This document shows positions 28,466-38,084 of a stretch of DNA of 64,000 bases, piece after piece. The DNA is taken from positions 248,001 to 312,000 of the forward strand of contig NZ_LMBZ01000001.1 of the NCBI RefSeq assembly GCF_001439635.1, read 5' to 3'. The notes beneath the pieces were generated by a model that was not told the DNA's origin, made no database searches, and worked only from the letters and a program-made list of their open reading frames with translations. A program made the position numbers and the translations under genes. Source of the DNA: Solibacillus cecembensis. GTDB taxonomy: Bacteria > Bacillota > Bacilli > Bacillales_A > Planococcaceae. The first letter of the stretch is position 1; every line of letters starts with the position of its first letter.

Positions 28466-28506
28466 AATGACATTTTGATTTTATATCGAAATGTCATTTT
28501 TTTATT
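28466..28506 (+). terminator. Terminator of the ypgQ-yfmR-ypgR operon
   Basis: AATGACATTT (28466-28475) pairs with AAATGTCATT (28489-28498), followed by a seven-base T-run. Confidence 0.92.
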
Positions 28507-28582
28507 TAATGGTGTTATTTTATAAAACAAGAATAGTAAATTTGTGGAATATAATCTATATTAATAAGGGGGAGGGGAATTT

Positions 28583-29788
28583 ATGGAGTTAATTGACTTA
28601 ATAGAACAGGAATTAATTTTAAATTATGAGGTCGCGTTAAAAAATAAATCGTTAAGTAACTATTTACTATTTTTCGAAAATAATTGCCCAAATGTGATGG
28701 GGGAAATTGAGAACGACTATTATCTCCATTTTATTCAAGATATTTGGTCTTTGCTTGAGCTAAGTCAACATCATCAAATCCTGTTTATGAATGAGAAGTG
28801 CATTTTAAAAAAACCACGGCAATTTTTAATTGAAATATTTTCATATCAAGAACAATTCATAAAAAATATACCTTTTTTCAGCGTTTCATCAATAAGAAAT
28901 TTCATCGTAGCCACGATTATTGTAAAAAAAATGGACAGATGGATTTACAATGAAGTAGATTTTTTCAGTCTAATTGAGTCGGAATTTTCCGGCAATACGG
29001 AAGCAGTTCATAAACATGAGCTGATAATCGAAGCGTTCCGTCAAATCAAAAACAACATTTTACAACGATTTATTGATTTTCTTGATGAAACAATCATTCA
29101 TACAATTGAACAAATGAAGGCTGCAGAACAAATTCTAGGAACAACTTTTTGGTCGCAATTAAATCAATTTGAAATTGATCAATTATTTCAAAATTTAGAT
29201 AGCCACCATTTTTCAGAAATCTATTTAATGAGGGAGAAAATGAGTACTGCTGAATGTATAACGCTTCATAAAAATTCGGGGAAGAGTTCCAATTCCACAT
29301 TTATATTTTGTGTGCAACAAGATCAATCGATGCTACCATTTGGCAAATTACAAACATGTATTGCCTTAAATTTATTAGATTTATCAAAACAAAGTAATCA
29401 AGATTTTATGTATTTACCTTTTGCGGATAAAATCAATCAAGAAACAATTATTTTAAAGGGTGAGTTAGATTTTCAGAAATACTTTGAGATGAATGAATCG
29501 TTTATTGGGGGAGAAGGGGCGATAAATTATAAAAAAGTACTAAATTTTGCTTTTACATTATTAAAACTTGAATTATCTAGTGCTTCGGGTAAAATTTATT
29601 TGCTCTGCAATGAAAAGCTCTTTGAGGATTTTTCAGCAGAAGATCATTGGAAAGATGCTGTTTTGAAATTCAAAAGTGAAAAAGATATTGAAATAACCGT
29701 CATCTATGCAGGGAAGAAAGAACTTTTAACACCGATTTGGTTTGCTGATCAAGTATTTACCGTAGAAGAAAGTGTGGTACCTCACTAA
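28583..29788 (+). CDS. Hypothetical protein with possible degenerate VWA domain
   Basis: A 401-residue soluble protein I do not recognise. Residues 1-210 are helical. The C-terminal part follows the order of a von Willebrand A domain: STFIFCVQQDQSM where a D-x-S-x-S MIDAS would lie, SFIGGEGAINYKKVLNFAF at the second ligand loop, KIYLLCNEKL at the third, then IEITVIYAGKK and WFADQVFTV. The metal-binding aspartates are mostly replaced. The layout recalls ViaA/CoxE-type proteins that pair with MoxR ATPases, but no ATPase is adjacent. ATG at 28583 behind GGGGGAGGGG; monocistronic. Confidence 0.6.
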   Translation: MELIDLIEQELILNYEVALKNKSLSNYLLFFENNCPNVMGEIENDYYLHFIQDIWSLLELSQHHQILFMNEKCILKKPRQFLIEIFSYQEQFIKNIPFFSVSSIRNFIVATIIVKKMDRWIYNEVDFFSLIESEFSGNTEAVHKHELIIEAFRQIKNNILQRFIDFLDETIIHTIEQMKAAEQILGTTFWSQLNQFEIDQLFQNLDSHHFSEIYLMREKMSTAECITLHKNSGKSSNSTFIFCVQQDQSMLPFGKLQTCIALNLLDLSKQSNQDFMYLPFADKINQETIILKGELDFQKYFEMNESFIGGEGAINYKKVLNFAFTLLKLELSSASGKIYLLCNEKLFEDFSAEDHWKDAVLKFKSEKDIEITVIYAGKKELLTPIWFADQVFTVEESVVPH

Positions 29789-29805
29789 AGAAGACTTAGT
29801 TAATA

Positions 29806-29845
29806 GCCCTAAATAGTACATACTATTTAGGGCAGATTATTTTCA
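29806..29845. terminator. Bidirectional terminator
   Basis: GCCCTAAATAGTA and TACTATTTAGGGC form a perfect 13-bp stem with a 2-nt loop, then AGATTATTTT. It lies between convergent genes. Confidence 0.85.
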
Positions 29846-29853
29846 TAAAATTG

Positions 29854-30741
29854 TTATGTTGAAGGTTCGATTATCTTTACTTTTTGTTCAGGAATAAACA
29901 CGGTATAAAGGATGCTGCCAAAAATTAAAATGGTGCCGATTACTTGGAGCAAGGTAGGTCGGAATGACAATAAAATCGCATCTAATAAAATGGCAACGAC
30001 TGGGTCCACAAAGACGAGTACCGAGACAAGAACAGTGGATAAATTGCGAATGCTATCAAAAAATAAATAATACACAAATCCGGTATGAATAAAGCCTGTT
30101 CCTAAAATGAAAAGCCAGTTGCGCACTGTTAAACTTTCGAAAGCTGTAAAATCACACAGCGGGAATAGCATGATGATGCCTACTGTTGTTTGGATAAATG
30201 TTAATGCATACGATGAGAGTCCTGTAATTGTTCTACTCGTAAACATCGTCAATGCATAAAAAATAGCGGAAAGCAGCGCCCATATAAAGCCTGAGTTTAA
30301 AAATTGGGCAGGGGAAGTAAAGCTGTCTAAACCGATAATTAATAAACTACCGAAGAAACAAATAACCGTTGCCAATATAGAACGCACACTCATTTTTTCT
30401 GCTAATAACATGGATCCGAGCATTAACACAAAAATAGGGGCTAAATTATAAATGGAAATGGCCACCGAAATCGACATCACTTCAAATGCTTTAAATAAAA
30501 ATACCCAGTTTAATACGATAAAAACACCGCAAAGGATTGTTTTTAATACCTCCGACTTTCGCCAAACTTCTGTTTTATGTCCACCTGTCAAAAACCAAAG
30601 ACTACCCAAAAAGAGCGTTGCACAAATACAGCGAATAAATACGAGTTCAACAGCAGGTAATCCGGTTTGCGTTGTAAAAAATCCAATCGAACCAAATATC
30701 GCCATCGCAATACTCAGTTTAACAATTGCCTGTATATTCAT
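29854..30741 (-). CDS. EamA/DMT family transporter
   Basis: A 295-residue permease with ten hydrophobic segments in two EamA repeats (IGFFTTQTGLPAVELVFIRC early in the first, FVDPVVAILLDAILL in the second). It starts at ATG 30741 with the basic residue K8 before the first helix, and ends with a short charged tail (PEQKVKIIEPST). The substrate is unknown. It is a different subgroup from the transporter at 18.6-19.6 kb. No regulator gene lies alongside. Confidence 0.87.
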   Translation of the reverse strand: MNIQAIVKLSIAMAIFGSIGFFTTQTGLPAVELVFIRCICATLFLGSLWFLTGGHKTEVWRKSEVLKTILCGVFIVLNWVFLFKAFEVMSISVAISIYNLAPIFVLMLGSMLLAEKMSVRSILATVICFFGSLLIIGLDSFTSPAQFLNSGFIWALLSAIFYALTMFTSRTITGLSSYALTFIQTTVGIIMLFPLCDFTAFESLTVRNWLFILGTGFIHTGFVYYLFFDSIRNLSTVLVSVLVFVDPVVAILLDAILLSFRPTLLQVIGTILIFGSILYTVFIPEQKVKIIEPST

Positions 30742-30928
30742 ATACGAACGCTCGCTTTCTTAGGAGTTGTCAACTTGATTCAGCAGAAGTCTCCTCTTTT
30801 ATAAGTGGGTGAATGCTAACTATACAATTCGAGTCAGTGAGGTTCAAACCCCGGCTGAATAGGGGAACAAAGGCTAAACCCGTCACGTCCTGTGACAACT
30901 CCTTTGTGACCAACATCGTGTTGGCCCA

Positions 30929-31016
30929 AGCCCCGGCGTATGTCACAGATTTTTTAGGAGAGTTTTTCAAGCGAGCTCGAAAAAAATCTGGCCGCAATTA
31001 CGCCAGGGCGTAATTG
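30929..31016 (+). repeat. Palindromic repeat, left copy flanking proBA
   Basis: AGCCCCGGCGTATGTCACAG at 30929 leads into a T-rich arm that pairs with AAAAAATCTG (30981-30990), and the element ends in the perfect palindrome AATTACGCCAGGGCGTAATT. The same element occurs inverted at 33406-33513 with small changes. It may also act as the 3' hairpin of the proBA transcript, since proA stops at 31025. The 190 bases to its left show no gene. Confidence 0.8.
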
Positions 31017-31024
31017 ATTAAACT

Positions 31025-32287
31025 TTATACTCTAATCTGCCCGTTACCTGTAATAAAGTATTTCGTTGATGTCAGTGCGGGTAAGCCCATTGGACCGCGC
31101 GCATGCAATTTTTGCGTAGAAATGCCTATTTCAGCACCGTAGCCAAACTCAAAGCCATCAGTAAAGCGCGTCGATGCATTATGGTAAACCGCAGCGGCAT
31201 CTACAGCGTTTAAAAATAGGTGTGCATTTTTCATGTCCTCTGTCAGGATGGCCTCCGAATGTTTTGTACCAAATCGATTAATATGTTGCACGGCCTCAAC
31301 AACGTTTTCGACAACTTTCACACTTACAGTAAGCGCTAAAAATTCCTCCGCATAATGCTCGTCTGATGCAGGTAATGCTTCGTTTAATACGTCACATACA
31401 TGCGCATCACCATAAATTTGAATGCCAATCTCTGATAAATAGTGCAGTAATTCTTTTCCGTGTTGTGCAAAAAAGTCTTCGTGAATCAAAATGCTTTCCG
31501 TCGTATTGCAAACAGATGGACGCTGTGTTTTCGAATTTTTAAGGACGTTGCGAGCCATTTCAAGACTGGCAGAGTGGTCTAAGAAAACGTGGCAGTTTCC
31601 AGCACCCGTTTCAAGAACGGGAACACTCGCTTCTCGAACGACTAAATCGATTAAATTTTTCCCACCACGAGGGATTAATACATCTAAGTATTCATTTAAT
31701 GTAAATAACGTTTTCGCTGTTTCCCGGCTTGTATCCTCAATTAATAACACGGCATCTTCAGGATAATTTACTTTCTTTAGAGCCTGGTGGATCGACGCCA
31801 CTAACGCGATATTGGAAAACTTGGCAGAAGAGCTCCCGCGTAATATTACGGCATTCCCTGTTTTTAATGAAAGGGTAGCAGCATCAATCGTTACATTTGG
31901 GCGGGCCTCATAAATCATGCCAATGACACCGAGAGGCACACGCTTTTTGATGATTTGTAAGCCATTTTCCTTTGTGATTTCTTCCAATACTTCGCCAACA
32001 GGATCTTGAAGTTCCGCTAATTGACGAATAGCATCACTCATTGCTTGGATACGTTTTTCATCGAGTAAAATGCGGTCTAAAACGGACTCGCTTAAGCTAG
32101 CAGTTTGGCCATTTTCGATATCTTTTTGATTTTCTACTATAATCATTTCGATATCTTCAAGTAACTGGTCAGCAATGCTCAGTAATGCTTCATTCTTTTC
32201 GGCAGTCGTTTTCATATTTGTTTCAAAACTTGCCAACTTTGCGCGTTTTCCTTTTGCAATTACTTCATTTTCAGTGATTTTCGTCAT
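31025..32287 (-). CDS. proA: Gamma-glutamyl phosphate reductase
   Basis: NADPH-dependent reduction of glutamyl-5-phosphate to glutamate semialdehyde, the second step of proline synthesis. A 420-residue ALDH-superfamily protein with the ProA signature around residue 255, [13 protein letters not shown], carrying the catalytic cysteine. Also visible are [17 protein letters not shown] and a C-terminal [17 protein letters not shown] at 32287 follows AAGGGGG; the proB stop is 13 bases upstream, so the two form one operon. Confidence 0.96.
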   Translation of the reverse strand: MTKITENEVIAKGKRAKLASFETNMKTTAEKNEALLSIADQLLEDIEMIIVENQKDIENGQTASLSESVLDRILLDEKRIQAMSDAIRQLAELQDPVGEVLEEITKENGLQIIKKRVPLGVIGMIYEARPNVTIDAATLSLKTGNAVILRGSSSAKFSNIALVASIHQALKKVNYPEDAVLLIEDTSRETAKTLFTLNEYLDVLIPRGGKNLIDLVVREASVPVLETGAGNCHVFLDHSASLEMARNVLKNSKTQRPSVCNTTESILIHEDFFAQHGKELLHYLSEIGIQIYGDAHVCDVLNEALPASDEHYAEEFLALTVSVKVVENVVEAVQHINRFGTKHSEAILTEDMKNAHLFLNAVDAAAVYHNASTRFTDGFEFGYGAEIGISTQKLHARGPMGLPALTSTKYFITGNGQIRV

Positions 32288-32300
32288 GATAAAAGCCCCC

Positions 32301-33383
32301 TTAAATTTTCACCCACTGATTTCGGTGAATGACCTCGATTGGTAAGTCGGCAAGCTCGCTCGTTCGTTTGCCCATCGCTTGTTCCAATTCATTTGCAGAA
32401 TATAATATTTCACCTCGACCGATACATGTATGGCGGTCATATACTTCGACTACATCGCCTTTTTCAAATTGTCCTTCAAAGGCATAAATTCCAGCAGGTA
32501 GTAAGCTCTTGCCACCATGTTGAAGTGCTTGTACGGCACCTTCATCAATAAATAATTTGCCCATTACTTGTGTAAAGGCAACCCATTGCTTATGACGTGG
32601 AATGGACTTTTCATTGCGAGTGAAATACGTCCCATCGCCATTACCTTCAGAAATCTCCAACAATTTATTTGCCCCTTCACCTGTACCGATAAATACATCA
32701 ACACCAGCACTCATCGCATGTTTGGCAGCAAATAATTTCGATTCCATCCCACCTGTGCCCACTTTCGAACCAGTGCCATCCGCAAAGCCGAGCATTTCAT
32801 CGGTCACTTCTTCCACTTGATTCATGCGCACGGCATCGGCATTTGTTAATGGATTCGCGGTGTAAAGCCCGTTGACATCCGTTAATATGATGAGCTGATC
32901 CGCATGAACAAGTCCACTAACAAGGGCAGAAAGCATATCATTATCGCCGAATGTCAGTTCTTCTACAGAAACCGTATCATTTTCATTAATAATCGGTAAG
33001 ATAGAGCGCTCCATCAGCTCAGAAAGTGTTGCGGTCGCATTTTTGTAACGTTTTTTATCACTAAAGTCGGAACGTGTTAATAAAATTTGCGCGGGCGTTA
33101 CTTGATACTGTGCAAACCCATCACTATAAGCTTGAATCAACACACTTTGCCCAACAGCAGCAGCTGCTTGTTTTCCTTTGAGTGTGACAGGTCGAGACGA
33201 ATAACCTAATTTACGAAATCCAGCAGCGACTGCGCCAGAAGAAACTAAAATCACTTCATGACCCGCATTTTTAATTGTTGCAAGTGCCGCAATATGATCA
33301 GCTATTTTTAGTTGGTCAATTTCGCCTTTATTATTTGTTAATGAGCTACTTCCAATTTTTACGACAATCCGTTTCTTTTCCAA
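32301..33383 (-). CDS. proB: Glutamate 5-kinase with PUA domain
   Basis: Phosphorylates glutamate, the first and feedback-regulated step of proline synthesis. Amino-acid-kinase domain (residues 1-255) with [29 protein letters not shown] and GTGGMESKL. The C-terminal PUA domain covers about residues 275-355. At 360 residues it is full length. The start is ATG 33383 after GAGGGGGC. Its leader carries a T-box riboswitch and a palindromic repeat copy, so expression should rise when tRNA-Pro is uncharged. Confidence 0.96.
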   Translation of the reverse strand: MEKKRIVVKIGSSSLTNNKGEIDQLKIADHIAALATIKNAGHEVILVSSGAVAAGFRKLGYSSRPVTLKGKQAAAAVGQSVLIQAYSDGFAQYQVTPAQILLTRSDFSDKKRYKNATATLSELMERSILPIINENDTVSVEELTFGDNDMLSALVSGLVHADQLIILTDVNGLYTANPLTNADAVRMNQVEEVTDEMLGFADGTGSKVGTGGMESKLFAAKHAMSAGVDVFIGTGEGANKLLEISEGNGDGTYFTRNEKSIPRHKQWVAFTQVMGKLFIDEGAVQALQHGGKSLLPAGIYAFEGQFEKGDVVEVYDRHTCIGRGEILYSANELEQAMGKRTSELADLPIEVIHRNQWVKI

Positions 33384-33405
33384 TTTAAAAGCCCCCTCAA
33401 AATCA

Positions 33406-33513
33406 ATTTCGCCTCGGCGTAATTGCGTCCAGATTTTGAAATATGCTTAAACCTACAGGAGTAGGTTTGAGCATAATTAACTCCTATCAAAATCTGTGAC
33501 ATCCGCCGGGGCT
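33406..33513 (-). repeat. Palindromic repeat, right copy inside the proBA leader
   Basis: On the reverse strand this reads AGCCCCGGCGGATGTCACAG, a T-rich arm, an extra hairpin built on AAACCTAC/GTAGGTTT, AAAATCTGGACGCAATTACG and the tip palindrome. It is the same element as 30929-31016, in opposite orientation. It lies between the T-box terminator and the proB start, so it is transcribed in the proBA mRNA. Confidence 0.8.
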
Positions 33514-33610
33514 TTATTTTCGTTCAGTGATTAGTGGAATACACGTAAAAAATACGAAACCTGTATTCATTCTCAGCCTTTTAGATGGATGATTTCTACC
33601 GAACGAAAAT

Positions 33611-33866
33611 AAAAAAAGCGCTTCTCATCCTATATAAATAGGACGAAAAGTGCTTTTTCCGTGGTACCACCTAATTTGAATGCAAAAAAACATTCCACTT
33701 TGCCTCATAACGCTGAGTCGGCGCCTAGTTTTAATAGGAGCATGTTCAAGTAGGTTCGATGGGTTTTGCTACGCGATTCTTTCAGCCAGTGGAATCTGCT
33801 CTCTTGCTAGCTAAGTGCCATGTACTAGTCTTCAATTTGCCTTTACATTTTCTAATAGCATGAAGG
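33611..33866 (-). promoter_or_regulatory. T-box riboswitch (proline) upstream of proBA
   Basis: The reverse strand holds the T-box sequence AGGTGGTACCACGG (33659-33672), in which UGGU can pair with the ACCA end of uncharged tRNA-Pro. It is followed by a terminator: AAAAAGCGCTTCTCATCCTAT (33613-33633) pairs with 33638-33658 and a T-run follows. Upstream lie an AAGAGAGCAG motif, a GGCTGAAAG element, and GAACCTACTTGAA on the 3' side of stem I, where CCT is a plausible proline specifier codon. When tRNA-Pro is uncharged the antiterminator forms and proBA is transcribed. Proline specificity fits the genes controlled. Confidence 0.9.
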
Positions 33867-33885
33867 ATAGCGGGCCTTTTGTCAA
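33857..33885 (-). promoter_or_regulatory. Candidate promoter of the proBA T-box transcript
   Basis: On the reverse strand TTGACA (33885-33880) is a perfect -35; 17 bases later CATGCT is a weak -10. The position fits a transcript beginning just upstream of stem I of the T-box. Confidence 0.55.
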
Positions 33886-34128
33886 TATCTAAATAGTAAA
33901 AATAGTTTCAAGCCCGATTTATTTAGGGTAAAACAGCACTCTGAAAAAAATGTATAAAAATAATGAAATTTACCTGTCAAATTTCTAATTTCGCTTATTT
34001 TTCACGTTGAAAATTTCTATTTGAAGCATTTTATTTGGAAAAGTGCATTTTGATAAAAATAGGGGACTTCCATTACCTTAAGAGTACCTAGGAATAATCA
34101 GTTGTGCACAGCTAAAAGGACAACCACA

Positions 34129-34617
34129 ATGCAGAATTTTGAAACGGTCTATGAAGAGCATGAAAAGTTGATTAATCAAGCGATGTTTCATTTGAAAATT
34201 TATCGTAATTTTGATGAGTTTTATCAGCTGGGAAGAATCGCGCTTTGGGAGGCGGTAGTCAAATACGAACCAACGAAATCACAATTTGAACCGTTTGCCT
34301 TTATGATGATTAAATTCAAAATGGTAAAAGAAATGTCTCAATTTAATCATATTTCTCAATTTGAAAGTGTATTAGAAGAAACGCTATTTCAATTCGCATT
34401 GGATGAACAGAGTGCAACGGTTGATGAATTGAATGAGATCGAATGGTTGATGCTCCTGCCTGAACAAGAAAGGGCGTTACTGAAACTCGCTTTTTTTGAG
34501 GACAGAACAAATCGCGACATTGCGAAAATATTGGGAGGTACAGAGGAAGCCATAAAAAAACGGAGGCAGCGGTTGATTAAAAAAGTGAGGGGGATGTTAA
34601 GTGGTGAAAGGGGATAG
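34129..34617 (+). CDS. Small sigma-70 family sigma factor
   Basis: A 162-residue sigma factor with region 2 (FYQLGRIALWEAVVKYEPTKSQFEPFAFMMIKFKMVKEM) and region 4 (LPEQERALLKLAFFEDRTNRDIAKILGGTEEAIKKRRQRLIKKV) and almost no linker. The pattern resembles SigH/ComX-like alternative sigma factors of Firmicutes more than ECF factors. ATG 34129 is chosen because AAAGGA lies 8 nt before it; the frame's TTG at 34102 has none. No anti-sigma gene is adjacent. Its regulon is unknown. Confidence 0.82.
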   Translation: MQNFETVYEEHEKLINQAMFHLKIYRNFDEFYQLGRIALWEAVVKYEPTKSQFEPFAFMMIKFKMVKEMSQFNHISQFESVLEETLFQFALDEQSATVDELNEIEWLMLLPEQERALLKLAFFEDRTNRDIAKILGGTEEAIKKRRQRLIKKVRGMLSGERG

Positions 34618-34749
34618 GTGAATTTTTGGTAGGTGAAATTTAAATCGTTTGAGTTTGTGGGCTCGATACCAAAGTTTGTTCAAGCGATTAATTCAAGCGT
34701 GGCTATTAATATTAAAAAAATGACTAGTATTAACGGGTGAAAGATGCCA

Positions 34750-34800
34750 TAGAAAAACTGTACCTCCTTGTTCGTAGTTTCTAAAAAGGGGGTACAGTTC
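34750..34800 (-). terminator. Terminator on the reverse strand, downstream of the zincin gene
   Basis: AACTGTACC (34756-34764) pairs with GGTACAGTT (34791-34799). Reading leftward, the stem is followed by TTTTTC, so it ends transcripts of the reverse-strand zincin gene; reading rightward it lacks a good T-run. Confidence 0.7.
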
Positions 34801-34894
34801 ATTGTTTATTATAATCAATAATTTATTAAGTTACTCTTCTGGAATACAAGAGTAAGGTATACTAATTTGCAATATTAATATGATTTAATTTATT

Positions 34895-35737
34895 TTAGAA
34901 TGCCCATTCATTTAGAAAATCAGCAATTTGTTCTTTAAAATTTGGTTGAAGCCAAAGTAATAGTGTGTCCTCGAAGCCGATTTGTTCTACAACTGAACGA
35001 ACGACTTCATAACCAATATAGTATGCTAAACGGGTATAACCAAAATGCTCTCCACCATTAATAGAAAACCACTCTTTAAAAATCTCCTGTGTAGATAGCT
35101 GCTCCAAATCCTGTTGAAATGAGGAAATAATACTTGCTATATTAGCATGGGCATAATTTAGCCACGCTTCATCTCGTTTAAATGCGAAGTAAACGTCCAA
35201 TTCTACTTCAACAACTTGGGTAGATAAATACGTTGCCATGCCTTCTTGAATAAGCCATGTATATGGGCTATTCCAATCAATTTGGCCAATCTCCACACCG
35301 TTTTGAAGTGTTAGGATATGGTGCACAGCATGGCCGAATTCATGGGCAATTAACGTACGGATGCCGGATTCTAAGGTTGGCATTCGCTCAACACAAAATG
35401 CTACCTCAGGATTCATAGCATGAGTTGTATAGGCATTTGAGCCCCCTAATCCTATGAAAATATGAACAGCTTCTGTAAAAGTAATATCAAACATTTTTTC
35501 ATAGTTGGTTGTAATTTCATCTAGATTCGTTACTATTCGATCTTTCACAAAGTTTAGGTCACCGAGTTTATTTGGATGCTGCTGTAAAGCATAACGTAGC
35601 TTTTCTTCTTTGTTTTTACAATGAAATTGAAAATAAAAATCAAATGCTGCAGGAGATTGTTGAAAATAAGCTTCATAATAATCTGGTGTTGCTTCGTATT
35701 TTTGTATAAATGGTGTAACGTAATCGTTTATTTTCAA
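34895..35737 (-). CDS. Putative zinc metallopeptidase (gluzincin-like)
   Basis: A 280-residue soluble protein with HEFGH (His132-Glu133, His136) and a downstream QEGMATYL glutamate (E165) 29 residues on, the spacing expected for gluzincin-type metalloproteases (HExxH...E). No signal peptide is seen, so it is probably cytoplasmic. The rest does not match a family I can name; it has a DUF2268-like flavour. ATG at 35737 follows AGGGGAAGC. It lies 41 bases after the end of the broken DinB gene and may share its transcript. Confidence 0.7.
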   Translation of the reverse strand: MKINDYVTPFIQKYEATPDYYEAYFQQSPAAFDFYFQFHCKNKEEKLRYALQQHPNKLGDLNFVKDRIVTNLDEITTNYEKMFDITFTEAVHIFIGLGGSNAYTTHAMNPEVAFCVERMPTLESGIRTLIAHEFGHAVHHILTLQNGVEIGQIDWNSPYTWLIQEGMATYLSTQVVEVELDVYFAFKRDEAWLNYAHANIASIISSFQQDLEQLSTQEIFKEWFSINGGEHFGYTRLAYYIGYEVVRSVVEQIGFEDTLLLWLQPNFKEQIADFLNEWAF

Positions 35738-35778
35738 TGCTGCTTCCCCTAAGACTAATCAACTTAAAAGTTTAACAA

Positions 35779-36258
35779 TTAAGTTGATTTGTCAAAATTT
35801 CTTATAATTAGATCTGAAGAAACCGGTTTAAGCTGTAGTTCTCTAGCCCAAACAGATAATTGCCCAATATGATGAATTTCGTGAGTGATCATATGTGCTA
35901 GTATCTTTTTTTGAGTAAAGTTTAAAAGAGTACCGTCACGGCGTTTCACTTCAATTATTTTGTTTTCATATTCCGAAAGTAATTGCTTAATAAAGTACGC
36001 TGTATGCGATTTTACAAAGGCAGAGTATGCTCTTATATTTTCTAAACTATTTATTGAATTTCGCGTTTCATAAAGTATGTTTTTTTCCACCATTGAATTT
36101 AACCAAAGTAATTCACAATCCGCTATATGTATGAGCATTTCCCGTATACTTTTCATTCCACCTACACGCTCTTTATGGAAATCTTCTTCAGATATTTATT
36201 GACACCAATTGAACCATTCTTCATGTACTTGCCAATTGTATTGAAATAAAGATAACAT
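35779..36258 (-). pseudogene. DinB-family gene broken by an in-frame TAA
   Basis: DinB/YfiT-type four-helix proteins are metal-binding, often thiol-dependent enzymes. The frame begins at ATG 36258 behind a very strong AGGAGGAGGTG, reads 20 codons (MLSLFQYNWQVHEEWFNWCQ), meets TAA at 36198-36196, and continues in the same frame with ISEEDFHKERVGGMKSIREML to the end. The two parts together make a normal-length DinB protein of about 159 residues with its histidines (ADCELLW, THEIHHIGQL). A downstream ATG (36156) would give a 125-residue protein without helix 1. It is probably a single-base nonsense mutation. Confidence 0.85.
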
Positions 36259-36322
36259 CGTGCACCTCCTCCTGTTCGATTAATGTTAATATTAAGAAAA
36301 TTATAATTTTTTGGAGGCTTGT

Positions 36323-37096
36323 ATGAAACATAGAATCATATTTTTTGACGTAGATGGGACTATAACAAGTCATAAAGACGGGACCATTTCACAAAGTACA
36401 AAACAGGCGATTAAGAAGTTGTTAGGGAATGGACTTCATGTGGTTGCTGCAACTGGCAGACCTTTATCAATGTGTGCTGAAATTATTGAATTAGGTATAG
36501 ACACATTTATTACAGCCAACGGAGCCTACGTTACACATCAGGGGAAATGCATTCATAAAATAGTATTATCGCATGAAACGGTTTATAGAGTTAACCAATT
36601 TACATCCCAACAGCAACATGCACTTACCTACTATTCGGATACTATCCATATGAACGAGGTGCAAAACCCGAAAGTACAACAGGCGCTTTACGAAACGTTA
36701 GGGTTGCAAGAATTTCCATCAATTAATTCGGTAGCACATTTAAGTGAGACATATTTGCTCTGTTTATTTGCGGATGAAGTGGAAATTGAAAAGTATAAAG
36801 CTCAATTTCCTACAATCAACTTTAAACGTTGGCACCCATATATTGTGAATGTACTCGAAGAAAATGTTTCGAAATCTGTAGCAATTAAAAAAGTATTAGA
36901 TTATTTTGGATTTACAAAGGAAGAAGCTATTGCTTTTGGTGATGGAGAAAATGATATTGATATGTTAGAAATTGTAGACTTAGGTATTGCAATGGGAAAC
37001 GCAAATGAAAAATTAAAGTCAAGTGCTAATTTTATTACGAAAGATTCTTGTGAAGACGGTATTGTATGGGCATTAAAGCACTTTAAATTAATTTGA
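36323..37096 (+). CDS. HAD-superfamily (Cof-type) phosphatase
   Basis: A 257-residue Cof/YkrA-like HAD hydrolase expected to dephosphorylate small sugar or flavin phosphates. Motif I is FFDVDGTITS (D9, D11), motif II VAATGRP, motif III a lysine near SKSVAIKKVL, and motif IV FGDGENDIDML. The C2 cap lies between, about residues 85-180. ATG 36323 follows GGAGG. Monocistronic by spacing; the substrate cannot be told from sequence. Confidence 0.92.
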   Translation: MKHRIIFFDVDGTITSHKDGTISQSTKQAIKKLLGNGLHVVAATGRPLSMCAEIIELGIDTFITANGAYVTHQGKCIHKIVLSHETVYRVNQFTSQQQHALTYYSDTIHMNEVQNPKVQQALYETLGLQEFPSINSVAHLSETYLLCLFADEVEIEKYKAQFPTINFKRWHPYIVNVLEENVSKSVAIKKVLDYFGFTKEEAIAFGDGENDIDMLEIVDLGIAMGNANEKLKSSANFITKDSCEDGIVWALKHFKLI

Positions 37097-37342
37097 GTAA
37101 TAACACGATTATTAAAATGTTTTTATATAATTATGTAGCTCATACAATCCATATTGAATAGGATTCTTTTGAATAAACAATATAAAACTCTTTTTCAAAA
37201 GTAATTATTATGGAATTAACAATTTGATGGGAGTATTTTTTGTACCGACTAAATAAAATTAGAGGAAGCATCTTTGTGCCTGCTATGTTACAGGTATTTT
37301 ACGTAAGCTTTCAGATAAAAAAATGAGAAAGGCGCGGTGGAA

Positions 37343-37981
37343 ATGAACGTTTCAAAATTAGAATCAAAATCGAGGAATGTTGCGTATACCTATATTGAAA
37401 GGGATTCAACGACGATTTGCGTAATGCTATCAGGTACAGGCTATACATATGAAAAACCATTGTTATATTACTCAACAATGCAAATGATCGAGGCTGATTA
37501 CGATCTTGTTCAAATTCATTATTCCTATGATTCAAGTTGCTTTAAAATGAATCCACTAGACTTTATCAATATTATTATTGAGGATGTCGATTCTGTAATT
37601 ACGGAAGTTTTTTCTACTAAAAAGTATGAACAAGTTATCTTTATTGGTAAATCTTTAGGCACTTTACCAATTGCTTTTAAATATAGTAAGGCAGCTTATT
37701 TTCAAGATGCAAAATTAATACTTTTAACACCATTACTTCAAATAGAAGGGTTTCATGAAAGCGTAATGGAAAGTCAAAAGGATATTTTAATGATAATAGG
37801 CACTGAGGATGTTTATTATATTAAAGAAAGTGTAGATGCACTGCGCCATAAAGGCAATGTGAATTTAATCGAGATAGACGGAGCAAATCATTCTTTAGAA
37901 ATAGAACCAACTAACACGAAAGAATCACTGATAGTTATGGAACAGGTTATGAAGGAATTGAATAAGTTTTTAATAAAATAA
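37343..37981 (+). CDS. Alpha/beta-hydrolase fold protein
   Basis: About 212 residues. The nucleophile elbow FIGKSLGTLP contains the serine of G-x-S-x-G; the acid is likely Asp in IIGTEDVYY and the histidine in DGANHSLE. No signal peptide, so cytoplasmic. Resembles small YbgA/KANL3-like hydrolases of unknown substrate. ATG 37343 is placed 10 nt after GAAAGG; GTG 37337 would add two residues. It is preceded by a 240-base AT-rich spacer with no visible gene. Confidence 0.75.
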   Translation: MNVSKLESKSRNVAYTYIERDSTTICVMLSGTGYTYEKPLLYYSTMQMIEADYDLVQIHYSYDSSCFKMNPLDFINIIIEDVDSVITEVFSTKKYEQVIFIGKSLGTLPIAFKYSKAAYFQDAKLILLTPLLQIEGFHESVMESQKDILMIIGTEDVYYIKESVDALRHKGNVNLIEIDGANHSLEIEPTNTKESLIVMEQVMKELNKFLIK

Positions 37982-38084
37982 GGACTGGATACTATTCTTA
38001 AATGAAATTTGGGGGATAATTCCCGTAAAAACTTTCGACTGTAGTCCGTTGTATCTGTGAATGCAACTAGTTATACATAGCAAA

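Noticed and set aside
30770-31013. Open frames on both strands between the EamA gene and proA
   Set aside because: They run through the palindromic repeat and have no family or ribosome site.
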